Assembly (NCBI RefSeq): GCF_050436995.1
Contig: NC_134754.1
Coordinates: forward strand, 9,665,001 to 9,729,000
Length of the DNA stretch: 64,000 bases
DNA from: Anticarsia gemmatalis
Taxonomy: Eukaryota; Arthropoda; Insecta; Lepidoptera; Erebidae
Reading direction: 5' to 3'
Shown here: positions 33,844 through 47,900 of the stretch, in pieces
How positions within the stretch are numbered: the first letter of the stretch is position 1
Layout of the letters: each line of letters opens with the position of its first letter
The notes under the pieces: model-generated
The model's database searches: none
What the model was told of the DNA's origin: nothing
The model's input: the letters and a program-made list of their open reading frames with translations, nothing else
Program-made: the position numbers and the translations under genes

Positions 33844-36800
33844 GTAAGTGTTTTCCGATTGTTTTATCTGAAAACGATCGTCTTTGCTCATTTAAGCGAT
33901 CTTTATATTGCTTTAGATAGGTCAGTTACATTTATATTGTTTTGAATCAGGCATTAAATTATTCTTTACCAGTTAAAATCGATTGTAACTGCCAAATAAA
34001 ATAGATAACCGTCGCAAGTTTTAAGTGTCTTGAGAAAATCGAGTTTAATACATGTATTTTACAAAAAATAATCAGTGGAAATGTGTTTATACAGTAACAC
34101 TGTAACTCTCTCAAGCTTCACATCAAACGCACAGCTGTTTCGTGAATGCCAAAGATTAATTATTCAATACTCCCATAAGTATTTACTTTATTCAGAGCAA
34201 CTGGATACGGAACCCATAAATTTTTCCTTAACATTATATTCTTACTCGAATTCCAATAACGTAAACTCAATATTTACATATCTCTGGTAACCTTGGTTTT
34301 GTCGAGGGTGAAAACAAACTGCGGAGACCATTAGGCTTACTTTTCATAACACTCGAGAAGTGGGCGCGGTAACAATTCGTCGAGTATTTGAGAAACGTCA
34401 GCGTCTATAATGAAGGTGTCATTCAGGGGCTTAGAAAAGCCATTGTGTTCGTCACCTCGAGTCCAAACAGGCTCGTCACTCTCCCGAGAAACTCTCCAGC
34501 ACGTTGTTTGTCACTAGCAGCGATCGTTTGTGCAGAGCTAAGGGAAACACTTCACAAATTCGTTACGTTTTATCTCTCAATCTTTTGTTACACCTGCGTT
34601 TTGGTAACTAGGCCAAATCTCGACGTTAATAAATGAACACTGACGGCTCACCATTGTCTCTTCACAATCATTTGACGTTACAACAGTCCGTTGCCAGATG
34701 AATTATTGAATGAATTTGCATAAATAAACCTTGTTTGCTAAAAGCTTCCAGCAAATGCTGTTGCATAATTAAAACAGGGACCTTATCCTTATTGATATAG
34801 CCATTTCTCCGTGTCATTCAAATTTTACATAAAGGAAATTGGACGGTATGAATGGTTCGACAAAAAACCAATAATGTAGGGACTTGTGAATTGAGTTTTA
34901 AGTAATCACAAGAATGTAAACCGAGTTGTGATTTAGCTACCCGCAAACTTCGGTCGACAAATACTGGCACCCACCGTGGGACTGCAAGCGATTGAATTAT
35001 AAACACGCTTACGAGTTGAAATTACATAAATATTCATGTGTTTCCGTGACTTTGCTTCATATGTTTCACGTAAGACCGAACAATACGTTTCTAATTTTAG
35101 AGTCATTAAAATTATCCAGTACGAGTTTGTACACAACATAGCCCAATTACAGAAACATACAAACCAATGAACAGTTACTCTGAAATAATTTCAAAACCAT
35201 TAATTACTGTTAATATCGTCATTCATCGCAATATATTGCTTTTATATATCGAATTAAACTTATCGGAAATGTAATTCACTCAGCTGTCAATACCTGAAAT
35301 AACGTAACCGTAAATACGCCAGAATTAATGTATTTAAACGCTTCTGATGTATTTTGCGTGAAATTCTAGGTTTGATACAGAATAGTTTCATTCATTTTCA
35401 GAATTCAAACAAAGTTTATTATATTTTAAACATACTACGTATTGATTACTTTTTTATCATAGATATGTTGCAAAATGTTTACAAAGTTTTCAAACGGCTG
35501 CTGGCCTTTACTTTCCTAGATTGAAATGAAATGATTGAAAAAAATAATCAATTAATGACATTGGAACAATATTTTGTGAATAATATCACAAAACCAAGAT
35601 TTTCTTGTTAATTAAAAGTGCGCAGAAAGAGCCTGGCATAGAAAACACAAAACTTAAATATTTACAGCAAAAATTCTAAAAAGATTTCTTACAACGTCAA
35701 CTTAACCTCAAACCTCTTAAAACTAACACGCTTTTTCAACTCAATATAATCGTTGGGGGTCATAAATAGGCGAAGTTTCCCCCATTTCCCGCCAATACGG
35801 GCCCAAGGAGGCCGTTATTTGGGCACGTTTCCTGACCGCGATCTTTTCAATGTGGAGGTCAAATACCTCGATCGATCACTCTATAGTCTATTATACTCTG
35901 TGATTTACGATTCAAACTGAGTCAAAAGTTAAATGAAGAATAAACTTCGATTCCACGGAATGGAAGAAAAGAGTTTTTAAATGATATTAATGGCTTATTT
36001 TTTCTTTGATCTTTGTAGTTTTTTATATAAATGCGTATTTTGTTCGACAGTGGGTGGGGTTTTCCTGTTTACGTATAGGTAAATAGTGTTCGCGGGATTC
36101 TTTATGACGTATTTTGTAATTGTTAAACAATTATAGCTTTGGCTAACTATAAATTTTTCTATACTTTACTATGAAGACAACAATGATACATTATTTACAA
36201 ACATTCGTCATCCTACCAAAAGTCTTACATCTCACACTTTTTCTCCAAAGAAACCAGCAACATTCCACCGCTAATCATCTTAAAAATAATTTGGTAAGAA
36301 TTAATTTAAATCATCCCAAATCTTTTTACTTAACCTAATTCTCTCTTCACAAACACTTCCAGCTTTAAAATAATAAGTGTCGCTGCCTCAATACATCCAA
36401 TTTGTAAGCAACGCAAAAATCCGCCAGAATACCTACCGAATTTAAATGACAGACGGCGCGCTTCAACGGATTACAGTACTCTATAAAAGGAACAACTTTT
36501 GTACTGCAAGCTCCGGCTTCGCGAAAAGTATTCGACTTTCACAATCCTTAATGCGATCCTAAAATATTTTCATTTACACTGAATAACGTTTTATTTCCAT
36601 ACTTTGTTTATTCCGTTTTTCTTGTGGAATAGTGATTACATTGTTTAAGCTTAAGTCCGACTTAGTGCTCTATAAACCCCGTTAGGAAAAGTTGCAGTAG
36701 TATTTTCACTAGTATTTTTTTAAGAAATCTGCAGCTTGTTTTCATAATAATAATACCTACACTGACTAAATTAGATTGCCAGATGTCGCTTACCTCGTTA

Positions 36801-39373
36801 TTCATCAAAACGTGTGTATATGAATTATGAAATTAAATAACTTTATGTTCTATGAAGAATTACAGTACAGTAGAGTATAAAGCAAGGCTAGGTCTGACTA
36901 AGGTCAACCTTGTTGGAATAATTGACTCAGTTTATTGCTTCGTGTAAACGACTCTGTCAGCGGTGTACTGTCTAGCATGAAAGTTGTTTCACGACTTGCA
37001 ATGTCTTACCATTCTATTGTTTTTATGTGTCCCTGAGATGTCGAGATACTAATACTCGTACATCTTTCCCCACAAACCTTCAGGGAATATAAAAGTTGAA
37101 TTACTTGTTTTTTGCGGAGTACGTTGCCTCCCAGTAATTGGGTGTCGTATATAATTGGACATGTGGTTTATTTTATGTCATATTTTACGAATTCCTTAGT
37201 GTATTGCCCCTTTACTATATTGGTGCTTAACCTTTCTTTCTTCTGCGCTTATACAGAATTAAAAACATCTTAATAAAAACGTACCAAAAAATCTTCTACT
37301 CATAACCCGCTACGTTTACTTTGAGCCAACAAAAAGTGTTAAAAATAAAGGCTTCTTTCTTTTTATCGCACTAACGAGCGACTAAAATCGTAACCTTCGC
37401 TGACTGCATCGTGTAAACCTCTTTTTGCTGAAAATATATTTGTTAAGCCGTAACTTTGGGCGTGCACGAGCAAAATTAAAATTCACAAAAGCTCGCTTAC
37501 ATTCTCGGTGGTGTCTTCGTTTTTTCCTAGTTTTTTAATCTAACATCGAGTTTGCAACACGAGTGAAAAACTGGGAAACTCGTCATGGGTTTTATCAGCG
37601 AACTTGTAGCAAACCAATTAAAAACCAGGCGAGCCCCACGAAGGACACTCGGGGCCAATTTTCGGACGCCTCGCACTTATTTTTCGCTTTACACGCTAGC
37701 ATGGACAGCCATTTCAATTACGGATGAGTGAAACTTGACGTTAGGAATTTTAAGCTATTTTCGGCTTGACCGCTTTAAAAAACCTTTAACGAGCCACTGA
37801 CGCGGTATATTAAGTGCGGCGCGCCCTAGACAGATCGATTTTGATTTGAACAGTTTCTATTGAACCAAAAACGAGGGGACGGCTAAGTAAATAATTCTAT
37901 TACTTGTTTCATGTCTCATTGGGTTCAAATCGAAGCAATCTAATCTTTCAAAATTAGTTTAAGCGTAAACTTAACAGAGACCAGTTAGATATTTATATAT
38001 TTAACAGAAGAATACTTACAATTTCAATCAAATAGTATTTACGAATCCTTTCAAAACTAGTTTACAAATTCTTAAATAGAAACATAACCTAACAATGCAT
38101 GGATTATTTAATTATAAAGATCCAGTAGATTAATTCGTTTGCCTTTATTTACGTTGAAGGATTAGTATTTATCGCGTGTTAAGAAATAACAAATCAGACG
38201 CACCTTTACACCTTACGAATACGGGAGGGAAGAAGGGCTTCCATTAATTTTCATCCGCTTTACTTAAATCACCCTGAATTAGGGATTATTTAGGCGTGTA
38301 TTGCGCGGAACGTATCTCGTGTGAAAATTCTTCCCGTGTTTCTTATTTGCTGAATTTTCCCGACTTTAGCTGTGTATATTTTATTTAAGGATGAACGCAA
38401 ATAATTTTACTATTAAAATTTGGTTTATTTTAGAATCTTTATATAATGTTCTTTGAAGAACAAGTGCCATATCAAATAGTTTCATTATGTTTTTTGAAAA
38501 TATACTATTTTTTCCATAAACTGATTGATAGCGAATTATTAAGAAAAGTGAATTCAAAAATTTTACAACACATGAAATAGTTACCAGTCCCTATCAAACT
38601 GATGAAATTGACTTGTGACCTGATTGATCAACCGTTATTACCTATTACGGCAAGCCGATGAAAAGGTTAAGGGAATAAAGAATTCTTTTTACAGTGCACG
38701 GCCGAAAAAACTCTTTTGATCTAACGTTCTGCATGTTATAACAAATGGAACTCCAAAGAGGGATCACTGAACCGAGGGGACTTTTATTTTCCTCAAAATC
38801 TACGTCAAAATTTCTCCTTTTGTCGTTTGCCGTTGTTTTAAGGAAAACGTTTCTAATTTATTTGTCACAGATTCGTCATTTTGGTTGACTGCGGATTCTT
38901 AGACTGTGGTATTTGGGTTAATTCTCCAAATCTTCTTTGTGAGAGTTCGCGTGGATGATAACTGACGCGAAATGTAATCTGTCGACAATCGTAATGAGTA
39001 TGAGTGGAATATACGAAAACAGGATATTGTCACGAATTCATTTTTTATATAATGTATGTACTTTGTTCCAAATCCCAATTTTAACATTTTGATTTTATGA
39101 TGATGATTTGTTACCAAATATACATATAAAATCTGCAACATGTAAAATGGAACACAATATCCTCAACGCCAATATTAACTACAGCCGAAAAAAATATTGA
39201 GGTTTTCACACAAATTTAAATGGGAAAACCACAGTCATCGACCGCGAACAGTCAATAACAATCAAACAGCACAATATCGGCTGAATTCCATTGTGCATAA
39301 CCAAAGGAGATAGGAATGTACGATGGAATATATCAGAGCCGATGACATTGCATTTTACGAGTGCCGACATAGA
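33844..39373. other. Large intron-like stretch with candidate regulatory blocks
   Basis: No gene found. Less AT-rich, ORF-free blocks at 34290-34560, 35745-35880 and 37600-37830 stand out and are candidates for conserved noncoding elements. The remaining sequence is AT-rich and featureless. Confidence 0.35.
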
Positions 39374-39381
39374 TGACGTCA
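39374..39381. promoter_or_regulatory. TGACGTCA (CRE-type) site
   Basis: Full palindrome; with those at 40790 and 41404 it makes three within about 2 kb. Confidence 0.35.
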
Positions 39382-39911
39382 GTGTGGATAAAATACGAGC
39401 CTGTTGAATTTATTATATTAAGAACTGGAGAACAAGTAATAACGGTTCAAATAAAGGATATATTTTATTAGGGTTTTTAATTATAATTTTCATGATATGT
39501 TTTCAATCTAGCCAGTCTAGGCATTGGTTGATTCTATCCTAAATCATTTACATTACGGTAGGGAAAACTGGAAAAACAAGAAAAAAGAGTATTTTTCTTT
39601 AGTACTATTAACGTAATTACAACGTAAATTGTTTATTTAGTTGTGAAAAAACATTATTTAATTTCCAAGCAGAAATCAAACAACAGATTCAGTATTCCAT
39701 AACATATCGATATAACAGTAGTTAACTCAAATAGAATTCAATACTGCGACAACTTCAAACTAGTGAACAGAATTTGGCACATAATCATTTGTAATCGGAT
39801 AGCAGACGTAGTTTACAAAACAGTGCATTGGAAATCTGTCGGTCATCCAATTATACCGATCCCAGTATAAAGACATGTTGACAGGTAGCAGCCGTGCTGC
39901 GTATCATACAA

Positions 39912-40171
39912 CTAGCTGACCCGCGCAACTTCGCTTGCGTCACATAAAAGAGAATGGGTCAAAATTTTCCCCGTTTTTGTAACATTTTTTATTGCTACTC
40001 TGCTCCTTTTGGTCGTAGCGTGATGATACATAGCCTATAGCCTTGACTAGCAATGAGCTATCTAACACTAACTAGACTAGACTAGAATTTTTCAAATCGG
40101 ACCAGAAGTTCCTGAGATTAGCGCGTTCAAACAAACAAACAAACTCTTCAGCTTTATAATATTAGTATAGA
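39912..40171 (-). mobile_element. Non-autonomous Helitron, copy 2
   Basis: Same family and strand as 17805-18061, with the same TC start after A and CTAG end before T. The 3' hairpin is intact (CGCAA, loop GCGAAG, TTGCG, 8 bases before CTAG). It has a small internal repetition of ACTAG near 40070-40085 that copy 1 lacks. 260 bases, non-coding. Confidence 0.8.
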
Positions 40172-40765
40172 TATGGACACAGACAAGCCCCGCGGCGTTG
40201 TTTGTTTCTCTCTATCCGTAATCTCTTATAGTATTGAACGGGTTTCATTTCGGTTTCCACGTGTAAAGTTTTAAGGTTCGCGTTCGTTTACGGATTTAAA
40301 ATGGAAGGGCTCCGGTGCTAGCCATTGGTAGGTATAGTCAGTGTTAGTAAAAGTATAAATACATTATGTCATACTTTTATCGTATTTTTGATGAAAATTT
40401 CAATTATTGCTGTTGCTCAGCAAACAACATGCAGTGTTTGCAAAATGACTTAAAACTCAATATATACACTAGTAAATTCACTATTTTCGCTGATAAAAAC
40501 GATTAAGAAAATGTGACAATGTATACTTGAGGCTAACCGTATTGATAAAAGCATATTGTACACTCTACATAATAAATAGAAAAGAAATACTTATTAATTT
40601 CACAGCACCTTAATATATTACTCGCAATAAAAATAAATACGCTTATTTTTTTATCACCAGTATTATTTTAGCAGTATTATTCATTCTATCTTATTACTCC
40701 CAAAAGCAAAACATACCAGTTTGATAGGAATTTTCTTTCATTTTCTTTTTTACCCCGTTTTTCAT

Positions 40766-40797
40766 GGGTAATTACCCCCGTGAGCGCAATGACGTCA
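40766..40797. promoter_or_regulatory. Homeodomain-like palindrome next to a CRE-type site
   Basis: GGGTAATTACCC at 40766-40777 is a perfect 12-base palindrome around the homeodomain core TAATTA. It is followed 12 bases later by TGACGTCA at 40790-40797. Confidence 0.35.
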
Positions 40798-41403
40798 CAA
40801 GTGATTGATAACGTCCCCTGATTAATATTTCATGTAATCTAATAAAAAGTAATCTTATACATGGTGTACCTTTTACGTCACGCTTTTATAGAACCATCAA
40901 GGCTTTCAGGAAATTGATTCTATTTTTGTGAGAAGATCCTTAATAAAGAAGCTAAGTTATTTGACTAAAAGACTTTATGATCTTTTATTTAATATCTTCT
41001 CACGGTTAAATCAGGCAGCTATTTAATTTTTTATCGAAGGTCATTCAGTATTTCCTAATTTTACCACGGATAACAGATCTTTTAATAGGCGTCTGTTTTA
41101 CTAGAGTTCCTTCTTGTGCAACAAAGGTCTGCTTTCTAACGTCCACTAATACTTTGTATAAAAGGTTTACGAGCAAAATTATATTACGTACTGCTGATAA
41201 TATGATAGTACCTTTACGTAATATACAAAGTAATACCCCTGAATATAATCATCTACCGTTAAAGTACCTACAAACAAAGCTATCAAACTAGGGCATCAAA
41301 AGGATCAACTCTCCCACTATCGACGAACTACAAACAATGTTAAAACTATGTTATCGAAGCGTCTAAAATTGAACCTCCGAGAGACAGCGCCATATGCATA
41401 CTG

Positions 41404-41411
41404 TGACGTCA
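41404..41411. promoter_or_regulatory. TGACGTCA (CRE-type) site
   Basis: Full palindrome, flanked by GTG and TAA. Confidence 0.3.
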
Positions 41412-43246
41412 TAATTTACATTGTTATTAATTGAATATTCCTTTTCGAAAAGAGCACAAGTTTTACTTCAGGATAATGAACGATATGCCTTTTTGGAATT
41501 GAATAAATTGAATATTTTATACAACTGTAACGCTTTTGTTTTGTTGCCGATCATTAGTCTTGTTGTTAATTTTAAATAGAACCCAAACTATATCGTTTCG
41601 AAGGATTTAGCAGAGTTTAAGAACTTCATAAAAATTTCATCGAATGGTATATAGTTGTATCTTAAAAAACTGACGAAGTAAAAGGTTACGGTGCGTTAAA
41701 TATCACGCATTGTCTGTATCCGGTCATAATATTAATCCTACCCAGATTCCGTAAATCAGTACAACGTTTAGTATTATAAAATCGTTAACCATTACCTCTT
41801 ATATTAAGATGCAAGAATCTAATACATTAACGATCAGTAATGTACGATGTTCCAATATACTAAGCGAGATCAAAGCGTCTTCGGGAAGCAGTATGAGACG
41901 ATCGAGTGCGGTAGATTGATGAATAAATTATTTCATCGGCCCAATTCCCCTTTTGAAATTAAACGGTGTTCATGCAAAGTGAATGTATTTTTAAATGAAG
42001 CGTTTTGAGTTGAATTAATTTGATGCACCGGGTGAAATAACAGTTTCGGTTTACATTCAATGTATTATGTTTTCGCGAAATGATATTTTATGAACAAGTT
42101 TTGTTTCGTAATATTCGATAGCGAGCTTTGCTTTTTTATGTTGAACGAGAAGGTTTACTGTTTTTATATTTCAGTTTTTTTGTAATAAAATCTTGGTACT
42201 CTATAGATTTTTATAAATATATTTTTCTGTAATAATATTTATTCATATGAAGAAAAGAGTGATCTATAACTTTGATAATTTTTATAGCCTTGTTACAATC
42301 TGCAACGTGAAACCCATTTTGCAAATGGTATCTAATGCTTCAACATCTTGTATCTTCGCCTTAATCCAAAACAGCGCTGGGCTCATTTTCAAAATACTCC
42401 AAAATAGGTTAGTATAAATAACTTCTGATTAAAATAAAGTATTAAATGTGTAAGTATCTCATAGGTTAATTATCAAGGTAACTACATATTTTAGGACGAT
42501 CGTTGTCGGTTACATAAAAGAGGACTTGCAGTTTCGTTGTTCTAATGGCAACACTCGTACGGTTACGATGGGGTCGTAGTAAAGTTAATGTTAAGGTTTG
42601 ACGAATGGAGGTTAAGAAATCACTATAAACTGACAAGTAGGTGTTAGCTCGATCGATATCTATTAGATGAAGATAGTAATTAAATGAAGTAACGAAATTG
42701 TCATGAACCTCCATACATATGTTCATTACATCACGCCTGTTATACACGTAGGCGCAGGCAGAGGAGTTTGTCAAAACAAACACCCACGTTTCGGCCTTTA
42801 CATTATTAGTTCCATGCTATATGCGTGCCATATACTGGGCATGGTACCATACATGTAAGAGACGTCGCCATTAAGATACGTTACAAGCTTGAGAAGGTGC
42901 AAACTGCGACCGCAAGCCACGCTGCGCTCAGAATCAATTCATAAAAACCATGCAATGATGCCGTATGTAATTTGAGGTTTACAGGACATCTCAGACTTGT
43001 AGTTTTAACCTTCTCGTATAAATCTCAACATCGGAGTCCAAGTCCCTAAATCAATAGTTCCAGTGCCATATACATATAAGTACAAGATACATGCGTAACA
43101 AACAGTAGCCTAACGTAGGCAAGTTAGTGTTTCATTAGAGTCCGTAGTGGGCTCATATTGCCTGCAAGTGCAGTAGTGTTAATAGAGCAAAACGTTGTCG
43201 CAGCTTTGTAATTACCACGTTCAGTGTGTGCTCAGTGGCACAAGCC

Positions 43247-43306
43247 CCAAGGAATTAGTGGTAGCCGTAATTCCTTTGGACAGGCTAGTATGTTTCCTGT
43301 CCAAAG
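43247..43306. other. Two overlapping stem-loops
   Basis: Stem 1 pairs CCAAGGAATTA (43247-43257) with TAATTCCTTTGG (43268-43279), with one bulge. Stem 2 pairs CTTTGGACAGG (43274-43284) with CCTGTCCAAAG (43296-43306) perfectly. Both use 43274-43279, so only one can form fully at a time. Confidence 0.5.
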
Positions 43307-44498
43307 ACTGGTGATGGCTATAGAGGTAAATTTTACTGTTGCTATTACACTGCAGCCATAACTGTTGTCCATTGATTCACGACGCCTGAAAGTCATATAT
43401 TAGTACTTGGATAAAATTCCCACGCGCTTGTTAGTTTTGTTGTATTTGATTTCCATGTGTCTTTCATAAGTCCACAGAAAAGATGATATTTCTTATACCG
43501 CGATCTTAGTCGAATAATATGCATACAATCGATATAGATAAGAGGATTATTAACAATCAATTAAAAGCTTTAAAAATATTTTTTAATACTTTTTAAGTTT
43601 TTATAAGTCTAGAGAATCTCGTTTCTTTGCTCCAATGGGTCAAGTTGCACGTATTTAATACCAAAAACATTTCATCCGAAAAACAATGCAGACACTTATG
43701 CAACTCACAAAGTAATGGAATACCAAGCATGCAACCAAACGCTTTAAATAAAATAACAATAACCGTGTACTTCATTTAATTAATGTTCATTTTAATTAGT
43801 TCTCCAGCGTACGTAATAACTAACTGGCTTTATAAACTAACGATGAAATAATATACGAAGGCAATACAAGTACGTTATGAAACATGAACATTGTGCTAAT
43901 ATACTGGGAATACCTGACTCCGCGGTTCTAAGTCACATAGGAATAGAAATATAGAGTAACATTTTGCAGTATACCGAACTGTTGACAGTGTGTAATATTA
44001 GTAAAAGCTTATGCTATGTTAGAAGGAGACTTATGAGAAATTTTAGTTTATGTTTTTAACCTTGTCGAAGATCTCTTACACGAAACCTAAGTGCTTGGAA
44101 CAATTCCTAAAAGCATTACCTTTCGTAAAACAAATCTAGCCAGTTACTATAATAGTAATTGAAATTCAACTAACATTACCATAAGCATACATTCGTCGTC
44201 TAACGGTTGATTTTACTCTATATTCTAGCTTAAACATACAACCCATAGGCTTGTGTGTTTTAGGCGATACTTAATTATACATGCAAATACATTACTGGCG
44301 CTAAGCAAATATCTACATTACATACTGAGGCAATAACGCAATGGAACGAACATTTCGTATTTTGGTTTTGTAGAGCAGATTACGAATACTAGATTCAAAT
44401 ATGGAAAACCTGTCGAACACTAGCATTTGAATATTTAAAAATGTAAAACCTTAGGGATTTGTGGAATCTTCAGCTGTTGTATAAGATAAGTTGTTCTG

Positions 44499-44636
44499 TA
44501 GCGCGATTCTTTACAAATGGTACTGTCGAGTATCGAAAGTTTGACATTTAAAATGAACTGCCAAAATAGTTCCTATGACGCCCGTTAGAGGCGCTGATCG
44601 GTTGGCGATAGTCGATGGTGGTAAAAAATTGAGCTG
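44499..44636 (+). mobile_element. TA-flanked MITE family, copy D (internal deletion)
   Basis: Starts TAGCGCGATTCT and keeps the core through GAGGCGCTGATC. It then jumps to the right end (GATAGTCGATGGTGG), missing about 30 bases present in other copies. Confidence 0.7.
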
Positions 44637-44758
44637 TTCTCGTGTAAGGTTTACCATAAACACAATTGTTTATCAATTCGTCAACTAAATTATTTACAAG
44701 TGCTTATGCTTAATATCTTATTTACACGTAGTTTTATATATTCTTTAGTTTATTTGGT

Positions 44759-44905
44759 ACTAGCTTCTGTCCGCGACTTTATCTGCTTGAAATGGTTTCA
44801 TAGGGTAAAAACTAAATTTCATCAAAATCTGATGAGTAATTTTCACGTGATAGAGTAAAAAAATCCATTCACACATCAAATTCTCAAATTTATTTTATAA
44901 TAACA
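44759..44905. mobile_element. Decayed lepidopteran dispersed repeat
   Basis: Begins ACTAGCTTCTGTCCGCGAC and contains AAATTTCATCAAAATCTGAT. This resembles a widespread repeat with CTAGCTTCTGCCCGCG at one end (from memory). Class uncertain (LINE tail or Helitron). Confidence 0.4.
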
Positions 44906-47900
44906 GTAGATAGGTATATAACTATGCGGAACGTTTAATATTTGGAGTTAACACCTAAAAGATTCACTATGACGATAATAATTCTTACAAAATAACCGGC
45001 AGTAATCTTCCTATATTTTCTAATACGTGAATCTAAGTAAAAGCTATTGTTATCGATAGTGCAGTATGCTCAAGTAAATGCTGGGATGCACCGGGACCGG
45101 CTTACAGGCGCTTTGCAGAGGCAATACAGAGAGCGCCTTAAATGTATTGCCTGCCCACAACCATGTATTCAATTAAGCTTTGTTGTATTGAATATTATAT
45201 CTATATGTTAATATCGTTTGATATTATTTTGTGGAATCAAAAATATTTGTTTCGTGCTTCCGACATACGTGATAGCGTGTTATGTCTTCTTATTATACTT
45301 GTTCAACTTCTAGGGTAATGAGGTACTATTTAAAAGAACAAAACCTGTCCAAATAAGAACAAACACTGTCCTGTCTAATCGTGATACTTCAACATTTATA
45401 TAATATGTTGAAACGAATGTGATTTAAAGCTATCTCCACGTTGTCTGTCGATAAAAATTACTCTAATCTATGAAATAGAAAAATGGACGTCTCGACTTAA
45501 CTCGAGCATAAACGTAGCAGTTCAAATTTTCTCAAATACGCGTAATAAAGCGAAACACTCCTAGCGAAGCAAGAATATTGCCACGTCAACAAAAATACCT
45601 GGCGGAAATATTTTATAATTTTCTCCTCCCATGCTGCTTTCTCGAGTAAATTCAAAGAAGGAATAGAGTTTTTTTTTATATATTCCTTTTCTTTCTGCAA
45701 AATAGCGTTTAAAACATATTCTTAAAGAAAAGAAAATAGCTAGAAACGAAACAAAACATTTCGAATTAAAAATAAATTTGTCTAAACTAAAACCGACTCA
45801 GTACTTTCAAATTTTATTACTGTTCATTAGAACCACGTCATTAATTCCACGGATAAAGGGATAAAATAAATTAAAGTAAAAATAAAGTTTATGGACTTAA
45901 AAGTTTACGAAGCATCGTCTAGAAAACGTCCTTTGGGAAACTTGGTAAGTCTATAACTTCTTAGTGCTCTTACCAATCCAATTAAGTAAATTTAAATAAA
46001 AAACTTTATTTCTTACAGCCTCAAAAGATAATAAATTAATGACAGCGGCACAAAATTATGAAAATGTTACATAAAACTGATATTTTTCTTTATTTTATTA
46101 TTCAAACTCGCAAATATTGAGTGTGAAAAACATAAATTGAAAAATTGTTCGATTATCATCAAAACATGTGTTTTCATTTTAAAAAGTGGTTGAAAAACCA
46201 TCGCATTTACCACATCGTTTTTTAATCTCCATCCATCTCATGTCGATGGTTAGTTTTTTTTTATTTGGCCACTGAGTTATTGGCACAGGCAATAAAGTTG
46301 GCAGACAGGCAGGTGAAAGATTGTCCCAACCCTCGGCAACGCCATCCTGAATATTTTAAAGTAAATTTACCAGCGGAAAATAAAATAACTAATTTATTTT
46401 TCAATTTGCAATACTGCAATGCATGTGAATCTATTACACTGCATCATCAATTAAATTATTGAAACAATTAGATCGCCCAACAAACTAGGCGCGCCACACT
46501 AGTAATAATGAAATATGCAATCGAAACCACGCTAATTGTTTAGCAAATACATTTATTATTTGGTAATATTTGGATAATCAAGGCACAAATTTCTGGCTCA
46601 AAAAAAGATAGATAGAAAATCGATGTAGGCTTACTATTACCAAGAAAATTTCCTTTGAACTCACAAAAATCTCACGAAAGATACAATCGGGTACGAACTG
46701 TGGTTATCCCCGAACATTATACAAAAGCTTGAGAGATTCTCATCCCATTCGCGACATTTAAATGAACCCCCGATGGCTCTATCAGCTTTTTACACGTCAT
46801 CAGTTTTAGAGTGGAGCACCCTTCATTTTCCCTTGAATGGAGATTTTTCCAAAGCGCACATTGGCTCCTCCCCCCAGTCTATATCTGTCGACAAAGCGTT
46901 TCGTTTCACTAAAATTGTGCTGCGATTTAAAATGGCGTTGACGTTTCGGTAATGAACTAATTAAAATCACGTCGAGTGTTTTGGAAAGTGTAAAATGGAA
47001 TTTAGTATTAGGATAAGGTAATTGGGAATTATAGCTGTGAAATTTAGCTTTGAAGTAGTTGCCGTTTGCACGCAACAACAAATATTGTTTCGGAAATTAA
47101 AAGCTGTTCTTTTATGTTAAAGTAACACTTATTTTCCGTTTACGATCTAAAAGATTGCTTATTGTTATAATCAATTTCTTATATGAAAAAACAACAGAGA
47201 ACAAAAGTTTACTACTTCGTTATATTACAATCAGTACTGTTCGCAGTAATGTAGGTTAATATAATATAAATGAAAGCTCAAACAGCACACACGAATATAC
47301 ACATACAACTCTCTCATACTTCTCCCAATGTTTCCACGCCAAGCTCGGTGAAATTTATTCAAACTTCCCGCGAATTCAATATTGCTCCTTTAAGCCTAAT
47401 GAGTAACTGTGGGAGTTTGCAAATTGTACGGTTTTATTTGCTTCACGTAAGTTTAATTAAACTACTGTAATACCGTTCATCAGTGCGTTCGATAGCTCAC
47501 GAGCAAACGGGCTTGTGGGACTTGAGTTATTTTAAAGGAAAATAATTGGGTTAAGTGACAAATAAATTTAAAAGTCAGCCTTACTTAAGTTTTATGATTC
47601 AAAGAGAATGTTGATTCATTTCTTTTACTTCAGTGTGAAAAGTTATTGGTTAGCGTCTTAGTATTCTACTATCGTAGCAGATTAGTTCATGCGCATATCT
47701 TAGTCAGAAAAATGTCTTTATTGTTAGTAACCTTAGATGCGTAGAACCAGTAAGATCTTACGATCAATTTATTCCAATTACGATAAGTGAAAACACCATA
47801 CAAGAAAACGAAATAGGTAGCTAGCCACAAATAAAAATAAATTAAAGAAAAGAAAGAAAACTGTTAGCCAGACGTTTGTGTAAACAAGCTGACGTCTAGT

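Larger units (their letters stand above)
40172..44498. other. Intron-like stretch with CRE-type sites and competing stem-loops
   Basis: Holds the palindrome and TGACGTCA pair at 40766-40797, another TGACGTCA at 41404, and the overlapping stem-loops at 43247-43306. No gene is supported; the 105-codon minus-strand frame at 42466-42783 looks random. Confidence 0.35.

Noticed and set aside
46806..47081. A 91-residue minus-strand gene
   Set aside because: No recognisable domain, no splice or promoter support, and composition like the other random frames nearby.
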